Part shown: in pieces, positions 1 through 11,035 of the stretch | Layout of the letters: the number at the start of each line of letters is the position of its first letter | Numbering within the stretch: the first letter of the stretch is position 1 | Assembly: GCA_944548615.1 (NCBI GenBank) | Contig: OX155951.1 | Coordinates: 18,359,251-18,423,250 of the forward strand | Reading direction: 5' to 3' | Source of the DNA: Micropterix aruncella | Lineage: Eukaryota; Arthropoda; Insecta; Lepidoptera; Micropterigidae | Length of the DNA stretch: 64,000 nt | Notes under the pieces: generated by a model | What the model was told of the DNA's origin: nothing | Databases searched by the model: none | The model's input: the letters and a program-made list of their open reading frames with translations, nothing else | Program-made: the position numbers and the translations under genes

Positions 1-1140
1 AAGACACATACTCAAATTCACGAGTCCAACCGCCAAATAAAAACCGCTCTCTATAGGGTTACCAAGTAAGAACTACTGAAACTATATTTACATTTAAACA
101 TTTTGTTGTGCGAACAAAACCTGTATTTACACCTACCATTGTGCGAACCAACATATATTTAAACAAGATTTTATTATGCAAGCAAAGGATGCAGAAGGAT
201 CCGTTTTATAATTCCATTTAAGTAAATGAATATTTAAATTTACATAATATCAGTACAAAACAAGGGGTAAGGATTAGGTTTTTTTTCCGGAATCCTTGGT
301 CCTGAGCAGCACCTGAAACATACATGGTTTGGGTTATAGGATACTGCCCAGCTGCTGTTGATTCCCTCTTCCTTCTGTTAGTTGATGGACCTTGAACAAA
401 CTCATGTGGAGAGAAGGCTAAATTACTGCTTTCAGCTATCTTCTTCAGACGCTAGGTCTGCTCCAGCGAGAAGTTCGTGACGACGACTTCGCGAGAAAGG
501 CGTGACAACGCCGTTTTCGGGGGTCTCAAAATTAACACTCAAAATCCTGCGTACTGAAAATCTTGTACGGATTCTCTGACTAATACCGAATGTTTGGAAA
601 AGATTTACTAATTCACTGATATTAATGAGGTATTATATGATTCACCAATTTAGTTACTGAGATGTAGTAAATAGGTTGTTTCTGTGTTTACTATCTTTAC
701 AAGAAAACGCAACAAAATAAAACGGATGTTGGCGAAACAATCTGAGGCCAACTCATATAATACCTATTTGGCGTTCAAATAAATTACTAAATTTGCTGCA
801 GAGGCTTATTATTTTTACAGACTCCTAAACAGTAAGGAACCTTAAATATTCTTCGACAAGCTAAATTTTTCAATAAAGGCATTTTTAAATTTGCTGCTGG
901 CAATTTTTGGAATGATTTAATTCCTATATAAATAGGGTGATTAGCTTGTTATTTTTATATAATTATAAATGATTCTGATTATAATTGGTTGTTATGTTTG
1001 TTATGATTATTGCGATTATTCTGTTATGTTCTTTATACGATGGTTTGACTTTTAAATCGCGAATGTCTTAGTGCTTTTATTATTTTTTATTAAATTTCTA
1101 ATTAGTGTGACAATTTTAGGCCATTTTTTTGTATTTTTTT
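1..1140. other. AT-rich stretch, no gene seen
   Basis: No open frame here resembles a known protein on either strand. A moderately GC-rich patch near 440-530 has no recognisable coding or RNA signature. Confidence 0.5.
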
Positions 1141-1432
1141 GGGCCCGATTGCGTTTCTTTCTGAACTAAAACTAAAGTTATTCCAAGCGAACGAGACAGA
1201 GCAATACGTTAGAGCGGAATATAAAACGAACGATCTTCGATAAATACTAACTTTTGAACTTTTACTCGTCCGAATAAATTCGAGCATATTTCGTGTGGTG
1301 TAACCTTGGCGGGCATTTTTAATGCGAAAAAGTGACGACCGGTCATCTCACATTCCGCTCTAGCGTATTGCCCTGTCTCGTTCACACGGACTAATTGCCG
1401 ATTTTAGTTCATAAAGAAACGCAATCGAGCCC
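1141..1432. mobile_element. Foldback MITE, family F copy 1
   Basis: Non-coding element of about 292 bp whose two ends are imperfect inverted repeats of roughly 90 bp. The left end reads GGGCCCGATTGCGTTTCTTT and the right end, read backwards, GGGCTCGATTGCGTTTCTTT. Both arms then continue through matching blocks such as GAACGAGACAG and TAGAGCGGAAT. A second copy with the same organisation lies at 55109-55413, so this is a dispersed family and not a chance palindrome. Long inverted arms with no ORF fit a MITE or foldback DNA transposon. I could not fix a target-site duplication, so the superfamily is open. Confidence 0.8.
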
Positions 1433-2275
1433 ATTATCTACGTTATTATCCGTTACCTACGTAACAAAACTTTTTTGTTTATTTTGATAATATTTATATT
1501 TTAATATTAATATTGGCACCTATTTCTTTTATATTTGCGGTTAAAGTGCTTTTTAATTTTCAATTTTTCCCTTATGTTTGCATATATTTCTTATGTTGTT
1601 ATGTTTATTTATATTTATTTTAATTAAACTAGGGCAAGTTCTGGAAATCTGCTGCTCTAAATTATGCGCCATTGCTGAGTACTTGCCCATTTGACCTATA
1701 TTGAAACTATATTTCTTATGTATAATTGGTTTTAATAGTAAGTAATAATGTGCCAAATAAATAAATATCTATCGTTCTTTCTTTTTGTAGTAGAGAGGGG
1801 CAATTTCTTGGAGGTGGCAAAGTAAGGGGAGAAATCGGCTCGCTCAAACTGGTTTTGGTCAGTCGTCTAATAACGTCCTCTACACTAAAACCAATGAGGT
1901 CCACTTGGCCCGTCTGAACTGCAAAACATGGAAACGCTTTTAAATGCGTAGTGTCTTCTAGTAGGTATATAAGTACACAATCAACAATGCTTGGAAAGTA
2001 GAAAACTGAAGTGTTGGCGTCGCTTACACCCTTTGCAACGTCGCGGTGTGTTTTACTTCACCTCACTAAATAAAACGTTATATAAGAAAAGGATAATTTT
2101 TAAGTTGCGTTTAAAAACTACAGATGTGTGACGTCATCGACCGGATCTCACATTCTTAATCCACTGTTTACGAAAAATATATAAGGACCTGCATATTTCA
2201 ACAACTAAAAAAATATATAGATATCCACCATTTATAGTCCCTCCAGAAATTAAATTTTCCTTCCTCCTTTCCCCT
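1433..2275. other. Unassigned stretch, no gene seen
   Basis: Short ORFs only, none with recognisable domains. Nothing repetitive was identified apart from general AT richness. Confidence 0.45.
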
Positions 2276-2288
2276 CTCACCTCTCACT

Positions 2289-2881
2289 TATTTATTATTT
2301 ATTATTTGTTGAGTGGGGCTTTTCTAAGGTCTTAATGAGCCTTGTAACACTGCGACCATTGCTGATCTATTGTATTCGCCACCTACTATAGTTTTGCGCT
2401 AAGCCTCGTGTCATTTAAGAACCGCAGCAGGCTTTTGGCGCCAGATTGTTTTACCTCCTCAGGTTGGAGGTAATGACCACCCAAGTGGGTGTATCTTTTA
2501 CGCATCAGCGGGCCACACTCGCACATGAGGTGCTGGAGAGTTTCCTCTGCTCATTGGCAGAACCTGCACATTTTTGTGTCTCTGAGCTTGAGGTTGAACA
2601 TGTGTTTGTTCAGGCCCTCACAATGCCCCGTGAGCGCCCTCACCAGTATGCGTAGATTGTTCCTATTTAGCGACAAGGCCTCACTGGCCGTCTTACGATC
2701 GTAAGACGATTTGGAATGATTCAACCCTGGCGTGTTGCTCCAGTGGTTGACGGATTGTTCTAAACACATTTGTTTGAGCATTAGGTTTGCGAGGCTTTTC
2801 GGTACACCACAACAAGGTTCAGGGCCGTATAACGTTCCCTTTGCTCCCGTCTTAGCAAGTTCGTCGGCTTTTTCATTTCCC
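2289..2881 (-). pseudogene. 5'-truncated LINE: RNase H tail and Cys/His C-terminus (I/R1 group)
   Basis: This minus-strand non-LTR retrotransposon keeps only its 3' end. The reading frame enters inside an RNase H domain at GNEKADELAKTGAKG (a family hallmark is GNExAD). It then passes a stretch typical of I/R1-group C-termini (LVRALTGHC, then LNKHMFNLKL) into a Cys/His cluster, CRFC followed by LQHLMCEC. One in-frame TGA sits between the two halves of the cluster, at about 2549, so the copy is dead. The ORF ends near 2393 and a 3' UTR runs to an AAATAAT-rich tail. A perfect 13-bp direct repeat, CTCACCTCTCACT, occurs at 2276-2288 and 2882-2894. It marks the target-site duplication and both ends of the insert. 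RNase H excludes the simplest Jockey and CR1 types; the exact clade is inference. Confidence 0.85.
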
Positions 2882-2894
2882 CTCACCTCTCACT

Positions 2895-5239
2895 CATATC
2901 CCGAATCGTTCATGTTAGCATATGAAATAGGTAGTAATATCTATGAATTTAGTCCTTTGCTATTGGCGAACGCAGCATCATTATGGAAATGGAGTCGCTG
3001 CTAAAATTTACTGTTATGGCCGACAGATGGCGGCGCATTCGCCATTTCTCACCCGCCAGTTTGCTTAAACCTAGTAAAGTGAGACTTTCTTACATTGATA
3101 TTTATGTGACACCTAGTGCCGTGTCACAATTAATTTCCACCCTAATTATTTAGGCATAGAGCGTATTGCCCAAAGTTTGGCAACGGAAATATGACTTCTA
3201 CTTCAGAGTAGTCATTAGGAGTTATATTTCATTTAACCTTGTTTTAGGACACTAGACGCAGATACGAGTGGTTCCGCTTGCGGTGTTTATATTAACTATC
3301 ATATGATAGTTGTAAAACATAGCCCGAGGCTCCGCACGCGTCAACGTCTCGTGTTGTTGAAATAATGCACTATATATTATTTCTTCTGCTTATAGATCAA
3401 GAAAATGTACGTAATGGATGTATTTACCTACATATACATAAGGGTGGATCGCTCTTGTATGAAGAGAAAAAATGTTCCTTATCGAAACCTCCCTATGCGG
3501 TAAAGATGGTCTATTGTTTGGAGATTATACTTAAAAAAAAGTTTCAAAATTTAATACTGCAGCAAGAGGGTTAAACTTTCGTAAAACATGAAAAAGTCTA
3601 TATTTTTGTTAGATGATTTTAGACTCAAAATAATGGTTTTTCTGTAATATAAATGCTAATTAACAAACAAAATATTCATTAGTAATTAGTGAGTAGCGAA
3701 TAAAAAAACGTACGTATTGCAGCTTCCTCTACCGCTCTGTCGAATCAGTCCGCTAATCCTATAGAGCAGTAATACTGCTACAGACAAATATAGTGGCAAT
3801 TCCAGTTTTTTCGAGTCCTATTTTTAGCTGCCACCCCTTCAAAAGACGGAAGCGGTACGTCTGAAGTCTTCCCCATGCGATACGACCCGACCACGTGGAA
3901 AAACCCGATCACCCGGCGGCAATACTACCTACTATCTACGGGTTTCCTTGCCACACTAAACTAAAGAACTAATGATCAAAATAGTCAAGGAAACAAAATA
4001 GTCAACTGGTGGTGCCTGCGGAACATATGGAGATAGGTTTATATAAAATCGCCTGGAATCACGAAACCTCATGCCAGTTTTCAACAACAAACGTGATTAC
4101 CAATTACTGTAATTTCGACGGTTTTTTAGGTTTTCTTGATTTTATTCTAAAAAGAGCTAGTGAATGTATCTGTTTTTTTGCATTGTAAGGGTTACAAAGT
4201 TGAGCAGCAGATTTAAATATTGGCGACCCAGGGTCTTCTGAGCTTTAACTGATGGTCAAAATTAAATCACTTCAATAGGTACATACCTCTTATGAAGGTA
4301 TAAGACATTACTACTTTGCGTAAATGTTGCGTAGTGTAAGTGTAAGATAAGTGTTTATCAAAAACGTCTTAGTAAATGAAAGTTTCATTCGTGGCAGCGA
4401 AGCAGGAAAGTAAATTTTCCTGATGGAACTGACACACGAACATGTTATACATAGCTTGCCATGCGAAAAACAGAGTTGACGAAGAGCAAAGCATGCTAGC
4501 TTCAGCGTTTATCTTTGGGCTTTGTTACTGCCATTGTATAGCCAAGCTTAATTGTCTACTGTTGGCCATTATGTCTGAAAAGAAAATGTGAGTGTTATAA
4601 TAGGTATCCTTGGAATTTCTACCGTTTGTCCAGTGCCACAACCAAACAAAATGATCGCATCTAAGACATATTGATGTAGTTGATCGATCTGCAGAAGTGT
4701 ACTATTGTACAATTATGGCAGAATCAAATTTTAGAGAAAAATTATGTGTGCCTTAACTTTCAATTTTAATGAATGAATAAGCCTGCCGGGCGTATTTAGG
4801 GAGTTAAGGAAATCGACGCGAGTTATCGAGGGAGTTAAGGACATTATTACTTGTAGGATAATCTCCTTATGGAACATTCCTTAACCTGAAGAGAGTCTCG
4901 ACACAGGGTCGTTTTTTATAACACAGGATTGCCATTAGTAAAAATATCTGTGGGAGTCAGTACGTGCATGGAGACGCACATATTAAAATGGTTAAAATCC
5001 GCAATTCCTGCGAATTCGCTTTTTTTATAAATTTCAACACTTTACAATATAAACTAACCTGTAGACCTACTTAAGTACTATTTTCATCCATACTTATTTT
5101 ATGTACTTATAAGTAAGGGAAAATTTCGCAGCAGATTTTTTAATACAGTTGCTTCATATTTGCCTCTACATAATTGCTTTTTTGGAATTATAATTAAAAC
5201 TTTTTTTCGCGTGAATTATGAAGCTCTCGGGGTTTTGGC
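2895..5239. other. Long stretch without a recognisable gene
   Basis: No ORF with convincing protein features. A perfect 18-bp palindrome, AACTATCATATGATAGTT, lies at 3294-3311. The rest appears to be unique AT-rich DNA. Confidence 0.45.
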
Positions 5240-6067
5240 GATATAAAACCGCCGTTGTCTAGGGTAGACTAAAGTGCTGTCAGTTGTCGGCTGTTTCTCT
5301 GCGGGTATGTGGCATAGTGCTAGTGCTACTGCGTTGGTTGTACCAATAGGGAGGTGGGCGGGGGAGGGTCACGAGGTTTGAAATTTCGCCGTGCGTACAA
5401 AACTCACTGTATCACGTTTCGCATCTTTGCGTTCGGCGACAGGTCTTGAAAACACTTTAATAAGAGGGCGCTACGAAGTGTAGTATCTAAATCAAAATTC
5501 GAGGTTCTTCTGATTTATATGGATCATGAGGGGTAATAGAATTATTATTTGGATATAACAATGGCATTTTGAAACTGTAACCAGTGGTTCGGTCCACTAT
5601 CCAAGATGTGCTCGCATATAGCCGGTTTTTCCCACTGATCATTTTTTACTGCTTTGATGTGTTCCATCAATCGAGTCGCAATGGGTCGCTTTCTTTGTCC
5701 AACATAAGCCAAATTAGACATGCGTCCGATTTAATACACACCTGGGATTTGCAGTGGCATTACATCATTAATAGGTCTTAGAGATCGAGGTATACTTTGG
5801 GTCGGTTTGAAGATCGTTCTTATATCGAACTTATTTTAAATATTATTTATTCAAGCAGTCACGCCCTTGACTCATGGTAAGAATGCTTATGATATGCTTG
5901 GTTTCTTTGTTTCTTCCATATTGGATCATGTGCTTATGTCATGGTATTTCTGGATCCAGTTTTTCCAAGGACATGATTAACAGGTTTCACCTCCTGCCGA
6001 AAATGATCAGCATCGCATATTTTGCGTGCTCGATTCGCAAGCGATATTTGCACTGACTGCTGATGGT
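5240..6067 (-). pseudogene. Old Penelope-like element copy (C-terminal RT and GIY-YIG), decayed
   Basis: Read on the minus strand, this aligns almost end to end with the better PLE copy at 41590-42405. Landmarks include the segment preceding the linker (5950-6060), the linker around the FKPT motif (about 5805), the GIY-YIG entry near 5740-5770, the cysteine/histidine region, and the 3' end with the CCGCCGTTGTCTAGGGTAG block at 5243-5261. Many substitutions and indels show it is older than the 41-kb copy. Across the RT/endonuclease linker this old copy reads in one continuous frame. That shows the frameshift in the 41-kb copy is a private defect. It is truncated upstream (near 6067) and lacks the RT catalytic motifs. 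Confidence 0.85.
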
Positions 6068-6424
6068 AAGGTTGATTGTTTGCACATCACAATAAATTAC
6101 CAATATTAAACTAGTAAACTACTAAAGCTAATAAAAATGACTCGCAACAAAGTCAGATGCATTTCACTCGGGATTCAAAGACTTTTTTGTTTCCATTCTA
6201 ACGTTATATAAAGTATTAAATTTTCAGATTAAAACAAAATGTCGTAAAGCCATGTAAACAAGAATAATTGTGGGTAATGCATTCAGAGTTATAAAATAGA
6301 ATTATTTATTTTTTAAGACCATTATTATCATCTACTTCAATTTGCAATATCATCTAAGGGTATATAAAATATTTGCACATCTTGTTCATGGATTTATTAT
6401 ACAATTTTATTATTTTATCTGTAG
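6068..6424. other. Unassigned AT-rich stretch
   Basis: No feature recognised. It ends in a pyrimidine-rich tract with TAG that could be a 3' splice site for the small ORF beginning at 6425. Confidence 0.35.
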
Positions 6425-6603
6425 AACAAAACAATGCTACGCTAATCTTTCAAAGACCAATGGCACAGCTAGCAGTTAATCACTTATGTGAACCCTTTGT
6501 CACCGGTTTGTTTAATTGCTTATTTCGCGCCGGACATGCCGATACGATCATTTATAATAGCGATTTACTGTCTAGCCTAAAACGTCGATTACTGGCGACA
6601 TAA
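6425..6603 (+). CDS. Possible terminal exon or small ORF, unrecognised
   Basis: After a T-rich tract ending in TAG (6421-6424) an open frame runs to a TAA at 6601-6603. It would encode about 58 residues, including MAQLAVNHLCEPFVTG and LLSSLKRRLLAT. The composition, with balanced hydrophobic and charged residues and varied codons, looks more protein-like than the surrounding low-complexity ORFs. No domain, signal peptide or family is recognised. No upstream exon was found and no polyadenylation signal was confirmed. It could be a chance ORF or part of an unrecognised transposon. Confidence 0.2.
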
Positions 6604-7652
6604 TCGTTAACAGTTCAGACGTTGATAGCCCTGATTTAGTAGGCCGTTAGATTCTGCTGTACACCGAAATACGTGCCTTATCTGTAATGGCTCAGCAGGA
6701 TAATGCGATGGAGGTTGTAGTTTGTACGCTACGCCTGAGATGGGCGGAAACCGGATGTTCAATCGCGAAATATTATATTTACACCTTTATGAGTAATACG
6801 ATATATTTTTGACGGTACCTTCCATGAAATACGAGCAGGTTAGCAATTTTTGATAAAAGTTGCTCGCGCAAATCCACTAAAAATCCGCAAGGGCCTGATC
6901 GACTAAGCACAGAATAAAAATGTAAAATTTGTTGGGAAACTTAAAAAAAAACTAATAACAAGAGGTGGAATTGAGTTTTCAGTTTAAGTATAAGAAGAGA
7001 TATAGACTTTCCCTGATTTATATGTAGACCTGCCTTTGTTTAATACGTATTTTTTTTAGGTCTTTGTAGAAGTTACTATAGCTTTCTAAAATATGATATA
7101 TTGAAGATGGTTCCGTTCTCGAGCGTTCCGATAACTCGCAAATAATTATCTTATATCGAGAGTAGTTTCAACTGCGACTAATAGAAAGGTGCTGTGCAAT
7201 CAAGTGATATAATATACTGATGTTGTTTATATGGATACCGCAATTCATTCTTTCGGTCGGTCCCGACGTAGCGGGATGCGCGGAAGTACATGGATGAGGC
7301 ATTACTGTGGAACCCCTCAAATGCTGCGTCGCCGGAACAGCCACCCACATCGACCAAAAGTGGGTGTCCTGGTCCAGACGCTTCGGATCCAGCCGGTTTG
7401 TTACTCCGCGGAAGTTGGATCTAATCGCGGATGGAGTCGCAGATTCGGCACAAAGCCGCCACATATGTAGGATGACTGGGCTTCCGTTTAGATGAACGAT
7501 ATTTTAGCGATCCGGTCGTGGCGTGGGACGCAGGGAAGACTGGGAATTCTACCGCATGCAAGCTGGGGCAATGAACCCTGCTCATGAATAAGCCCGCTAA
7601 AATGCAGCGAAATAGAAAGCGCGATTGAAACATTTATTCATTTATTCCTCAC
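6604..7652. other. No gene seen
   Basis: Short overlapping ORFs around 7170-7630 occur on both strands of a modestly GC-rich patch. None has domain features, and overlap on opposite strands argues against coding. Confidence 0.4.
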
Positions 7653-7665
7653 TGCAATTCAAGGG

Positions 7666-8334
7666 AGTTACTGGGCCCTTGCTGAGTTGGCCACGAAGAC
7701 CCATTCTGTTCAGGGTTGGTCACACTCACGAGTCAACACCTATCCGACGGCCTCCACGCATGAAGTGCGAGCCTGGGTAGGACTCTGGCCTTATGGTCAG
7801 TTTCCCCTGGGAATCAAACCTCTGGCGCTCCTGGACGGTCTGCGCACCGAGCGGCGCAAGCCAATCGACTGTGCTCTCCGACTAACAGTCGGGGGAGTCT
7901 GGGAACTATATTGTTTCCTATAGAGCGGGGGTGGTTGCCTACCTTACGGCGACTGCTCTTGAAATGACCATTGGCCATCCGATCCCGGTTCAGAGTAGGG
8001 CAAAGGACGCCTTGGTCCGCGATAGATTCGGCGCACACCGTTTCACCGCTTCGTAAGGGAGAGGACCGCGCAAGCGACCTCGAACTCGGAACCAATCGAG
8101 AGACCGGAGAAATCTGGTCACAATTGGAAGCAAGGGCGCGAGAGTCGGCCCGCCAGGTAACATTACTGGCTATCTCCCGGTAAGGCGTTAGCTTCTTGCG
8201 GGTTGTGACGTAGCTGGACGTTGGATTGTTCTGTCCAAAGTCTTCTACCCTCACTGCAGGGCGACAGAACGAAAAAATCGTTAAAACGTCCTGTGGTGAC
8301 GGGCTCGCCCGTTGTAGTTGACACCGCAAGTTGT
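7666..8334 (+). mobile_element. Family A retroposon, copy A1
   Basis: GC-rich, non-coding element of about 670 bp. It begins near GGGAGTTACTGGGCCC and ends just after GACGGGCTCGCCCGTTGTAG. It aligns along its whole length with copies at 21856-22532 (minus) and 47673-48379. Near the 3' end are hairpin H1 (AACGA, A-rich loop, TCGTT; 8268-8282) and hairpin H2 (ACGGG, CTCG, CCCGT; 8299-8312). A perfect 13-bp direct repeat, TGCAATTCAAGGG, at 7653-7665 and 8856-8868 encloses A1 together with the next copy. TSDs of this size suggest target-primed insertion. No polymerase III boxes or protein were recognised, so the autonomous partner is unknown. Confidence 0.8.
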
Positions 8335-8855
8335 TAGTCGGAGAGCACAATCGATTGGCTTGCGCCGCTCGGTTCGCAGACCGTCCAGGAGCGCCAGAGG
8401 TTTGATTCCCAGGGGAGACTGGTTGACCCAGTGTCCTACCCAGGTTCGCACCCCGTGTGTGGAGGCCGTCGGATGGGTGTTGACCCGTGAGTGTGACCGA
8501 CCCTGAACACATGGGTCATCGTGGCCACCTCATCATGGGCCCGTTAGCTCCCCAAAACAGTCTGGGGAGTCTGGAAGCAGTAGTGTTTCCCATAGAGCGG
8601 GGGTTGTTGCGGACCTTACGGCGACCGGAGTAATCTGGTCACAATTGGAAGTAAGGGCGTGAGTGTCGGCCCGCCAGGTAACATTCCTGGCTATCTCGCG
8701 GTTAAGGCGTTGGCCTCTTACGGGCTTGTGGCGTAGCTAGACGGTAGACTGTTTCGTCCCCAAGTCTTATACGTTCACTTCCAGGGAGATAGAACGACTA
8801 ATCGTTAATACTTCCTGAGGTGACGGGCTCGCCCGCTGTAGTCGACAACCCAAGT
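8335..8855 (+). mobile_element. Family A retroposon, copy A2, with inverted 5' part
   Basis: A second family A copy abutting A1. Its first ~210 bp (8335-8548) are in reverse orientation and its remaining ~300 bp (from about 8556) are forward. The inversion breakpoint is clean: the reversed part ends in the block around CTCCGACTAAC and the forward part resumes at AGTCTGGGGAGTCTGG, which are adjacent in the other copies. This is the pattern expected of 5' inversion by twin priming in LINE-type insertion. A 7-bp repeat CAAGTTG flanks A2 (8328-8334 and 8851-8857). Hairpin H1 (8793-8806) and H2 (8823-8836) are kept. The long minus-strand open frame across 7814-8512 is a by-product of this head-to-head arrangement. 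Confidence 0.75.
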
Positions 8856-8868
8856 TGCAATTCAAGGG

Positions 8869-9518
8869 ATTAGATGTTGACTCAAGGCGAATGGCAAAGG
8901 AGGAAATTCTATTATATTGATGCCAGTCTCGTATTGTTTTCTCAAGAATCAATTTGAGTGAGAGCATACAAATAATCTGTTTAAAGCTAGTGAACATACC
9001 ATGACCAGTTGATGATGTAGAAGGATTTCGAATAGAAAAGTCTTTGGAACTCTTGTGCGGCATTAGACTGTTGTCGATGGCTCGTATTGCACTATAGAAC
9101 TTAATATAATTGTAAGTAACACTCTTTTTCTAAGATCTTGGCTGTTGATGCCAGTTCTGGAAATGATGTTCAGCATTCTCAGAGTATTTGCCCATATTTG
9201 TATTTGCTCATATAGTTAGCCATCTTCAATGCGAATTTATAAACCGCTTTCAGATATGCGGGCCCAGAATCAAGATCATTGTATTGCCTAGTAACAGCTG
9301 TTCATTTCAATTATGAGTACATTCCAGCCATCCGAATGTACCAAAACATCATGTCATAATCAGAACAAATGCTCCGTACCTATTATGTCAGCATACAGAT
9401 AATGTGAATATCATAGATTTCGACGCAGTGCATCTGGACAGGTCATGGTTATATTATTGTTTATGTATGGTATCAGATTGCTCAACGTCATACATAGTAC
9501 GTTTTAGTAACTCTTCTA
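8869..9518. other. Unassigned stretch
   Basis: No recognisable coding or repeat structure. Confidence 0.4.
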
Positions 9519-9640
9519 CGCCGGCGACATGCAGGTGGCGCTGGTATCACAGTCCATCGAAACTAATAGCAATTTATTTGTTCATCTATTATAACACTGA
9601 TAATGAAAGGTTTTTTAAATGACTGATTGATTATAAAAAA
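9519..9640 (+). repeat. Dispersed repeat, pair with 22549-22663
   Basis: The run CGACATGCAGGTGGCGCTGG, followed by a spacer and AATAGCAATTTATTTG, recurs inverted at 22549-22663 with similar spacing and extended similarity. The class is unknown; a transposon end is likely. Confidence 0.55.
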
Positions 9641-9670
9641 AAATATTTAACCAATGGTACCAATAATAAC

Positions 9671-9800
9671 ATTAAATTATTAGTGCCATCTATCGCATTT
9701 TTATATAGGCTGATAAAATACGGATATATTAAAATGCCATCTATTAGTCTGTTTGACATTAATTATTACAAATGCTAGCTATTACAAATGGTTAATAGGA
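9671..9800 (+). repeat. Dispersed repeat, pair with 59775-59895
   Basis: It shares TTAGTGCCATCTATCGCATTT, the following GGCTGAT block, and a second near-copy of the phrase ATGCCATCTATTAG with the segment at 59775-59895. Nothing coding is seen. The repeated GCCATCTAT words suggest a short non-autonomous transposon. Confidence 0.55.
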
Positions 9801-9915
9801 AGCGCCTGCAATAGATGGCATGGCACGGCTCGTCGGCGATATTTTGTCGCGAACCGCCAACCAGCAGAGAATTTATCTGAGGCTTGTTTTCCACGCCCCG
9901 GTATCCACGTATCGC

Positions 9916-10353
9916 TTAAGCCAAGGTAAATAATAATCTGCTGTGCTGTCGCTGCATTCGACGTTGTAATGTAATGTGCTTGCCGCGTTTCACGCTGCTA
10001 CACTGCATCGAGCAATGTGCGCTAAAACAGTCGACTTCGCCCCGATAGTAAAAGAATGGTATGCAGGAATATATTAAACCTGTAGTGACTTTAGCGTCTC
10101 TTAAGCCAACGACTCGAAGATCATTAAAAACAAGTTCCTTCCCAACATAATTTTTTATGTAAACAAGACAAGCATAACTGTTGTACCATTCCAAATACCC
10201 CAAGTAAGTATTAAGCCAAAAGGGGAAAAACCAAATTGGTGCTAATGACATGAGTTCTTTGATAACCTGCGTAATATTTATGAGTGCTGGGAGTTCATTT
10301 GTTCCACCGATGGTGAGCCGTCGACTTCCAGTGCTTTTATAACACCATATCAT
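9916..10353 (-). pseudogene. 145-codon ORF, possibly SGNH/GDSL esterase-like and TE-derived
   Basis: A true ATG at 10353 opens a 145-codon frame on the minus strand, one of the longest simple ORFs in the window. Residues 10-45 read SRRLTIGGTNELPALI and then ITQVIKELMSLAPIWF. This resembles block III of SGNH hydrolases, where a hydrophobic strand leads into GTND and then a helix and strand. Here the Asp of GTND is Glu. Downstream, VFNDLRVVGLRDAKVTTGLI could correspond to the region before the catalytic histidine, but no clear DxxH is present. Such esterase domains are carried by some insect retroelements. The tail after residue ~100 looks degenerate. Function, completeness and even coding status are uncertain. 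Confidence 0.3.
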
Positions 10354-11000
10354 TTACTCCCTATACCAGAAATAGCACCTAGAAAACTAGTAACCGAGGC
10401 AGGAAGGCCGCTAAATCGACATTGTGGACCTCATCCCAGTACAAAAACATTTGCAAGAATAATTAAAAAAGAAGCTCTGGGCTCATGAGGAAAGCTCGGA
10501 AGTGGAACTTTTTTCACTGCAAAATAACGTGCAACTTGTTATTTGAATCGTTTGTTCTGCTGGGCAATAGGATATTTCAGGTCAATATGGCACTAGGCCA
10601 TATTGCCCTACCATGTTTAAAATGTATTACTTGTTCGAGGTTACGAAAAAGAATATTTTTAGTTATTATTAGAAATTATTTTGCCCCAAGCTCCTAGATC
10701 TAAGTTACTGATAAGTTGAAGAACTGACTTAACCAATAAATACTGATTGATTCCCAGTTTTATTTTCGAAAAGGCTTATAGTGTGCCATAATACCAAAAC
10801 TTACTATACATAAATGGAATGTATTACTATACATAAATTCAGCCCGGCAAGGTCCCTTTTAGCACAGTATACCAGACAATAGCTTCTCTTAGAATAAAAT
10901 TAAAATCAAAGCGAATACGTCACAAGTCGTAAGGGCTGGGATATGGTTGCCAGATGTTTTGCTACTCGGCCTACGCAGATATCCGAACGCTTATCCGAGC
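10354..11000. other. Unassigned stretch
   Basis: No gene recognised. A small palindrome built on ATATGGCACTAGGCCATAT lies near 10587-10605. Confidence 0.35.
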
Positions 11001-11035
11001 GGGCAGAGGCATTCGCCGTGCGAACCCCTCTGCCC
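11001..11035. other. Strong GC-rich hairpin
   Basis: GGGCAGAGG (11001-11009) pairs with CCTCTGCCC (11027-11035). Inside, TTCGC (11012-11016) pairs with GCGAA (11020-11024), leaving a 3-base loop and a symmetric 2x2 internal loop. That is 14 base pairs in 35 bases, in otherwise AT-rich DNA. Function unknown. Confidence 0.6.

Noticed and set aside
1102..1287. Small minus-strand ORF
   Set aside because: It lies across the inverted arm of a MITE.
7814..8512. 232-codon minus-strand ORF
   Set aside because: It runs through two oppositely oriented family A copies, with no domain. The frame is open because of GC-rich palindromic structure.
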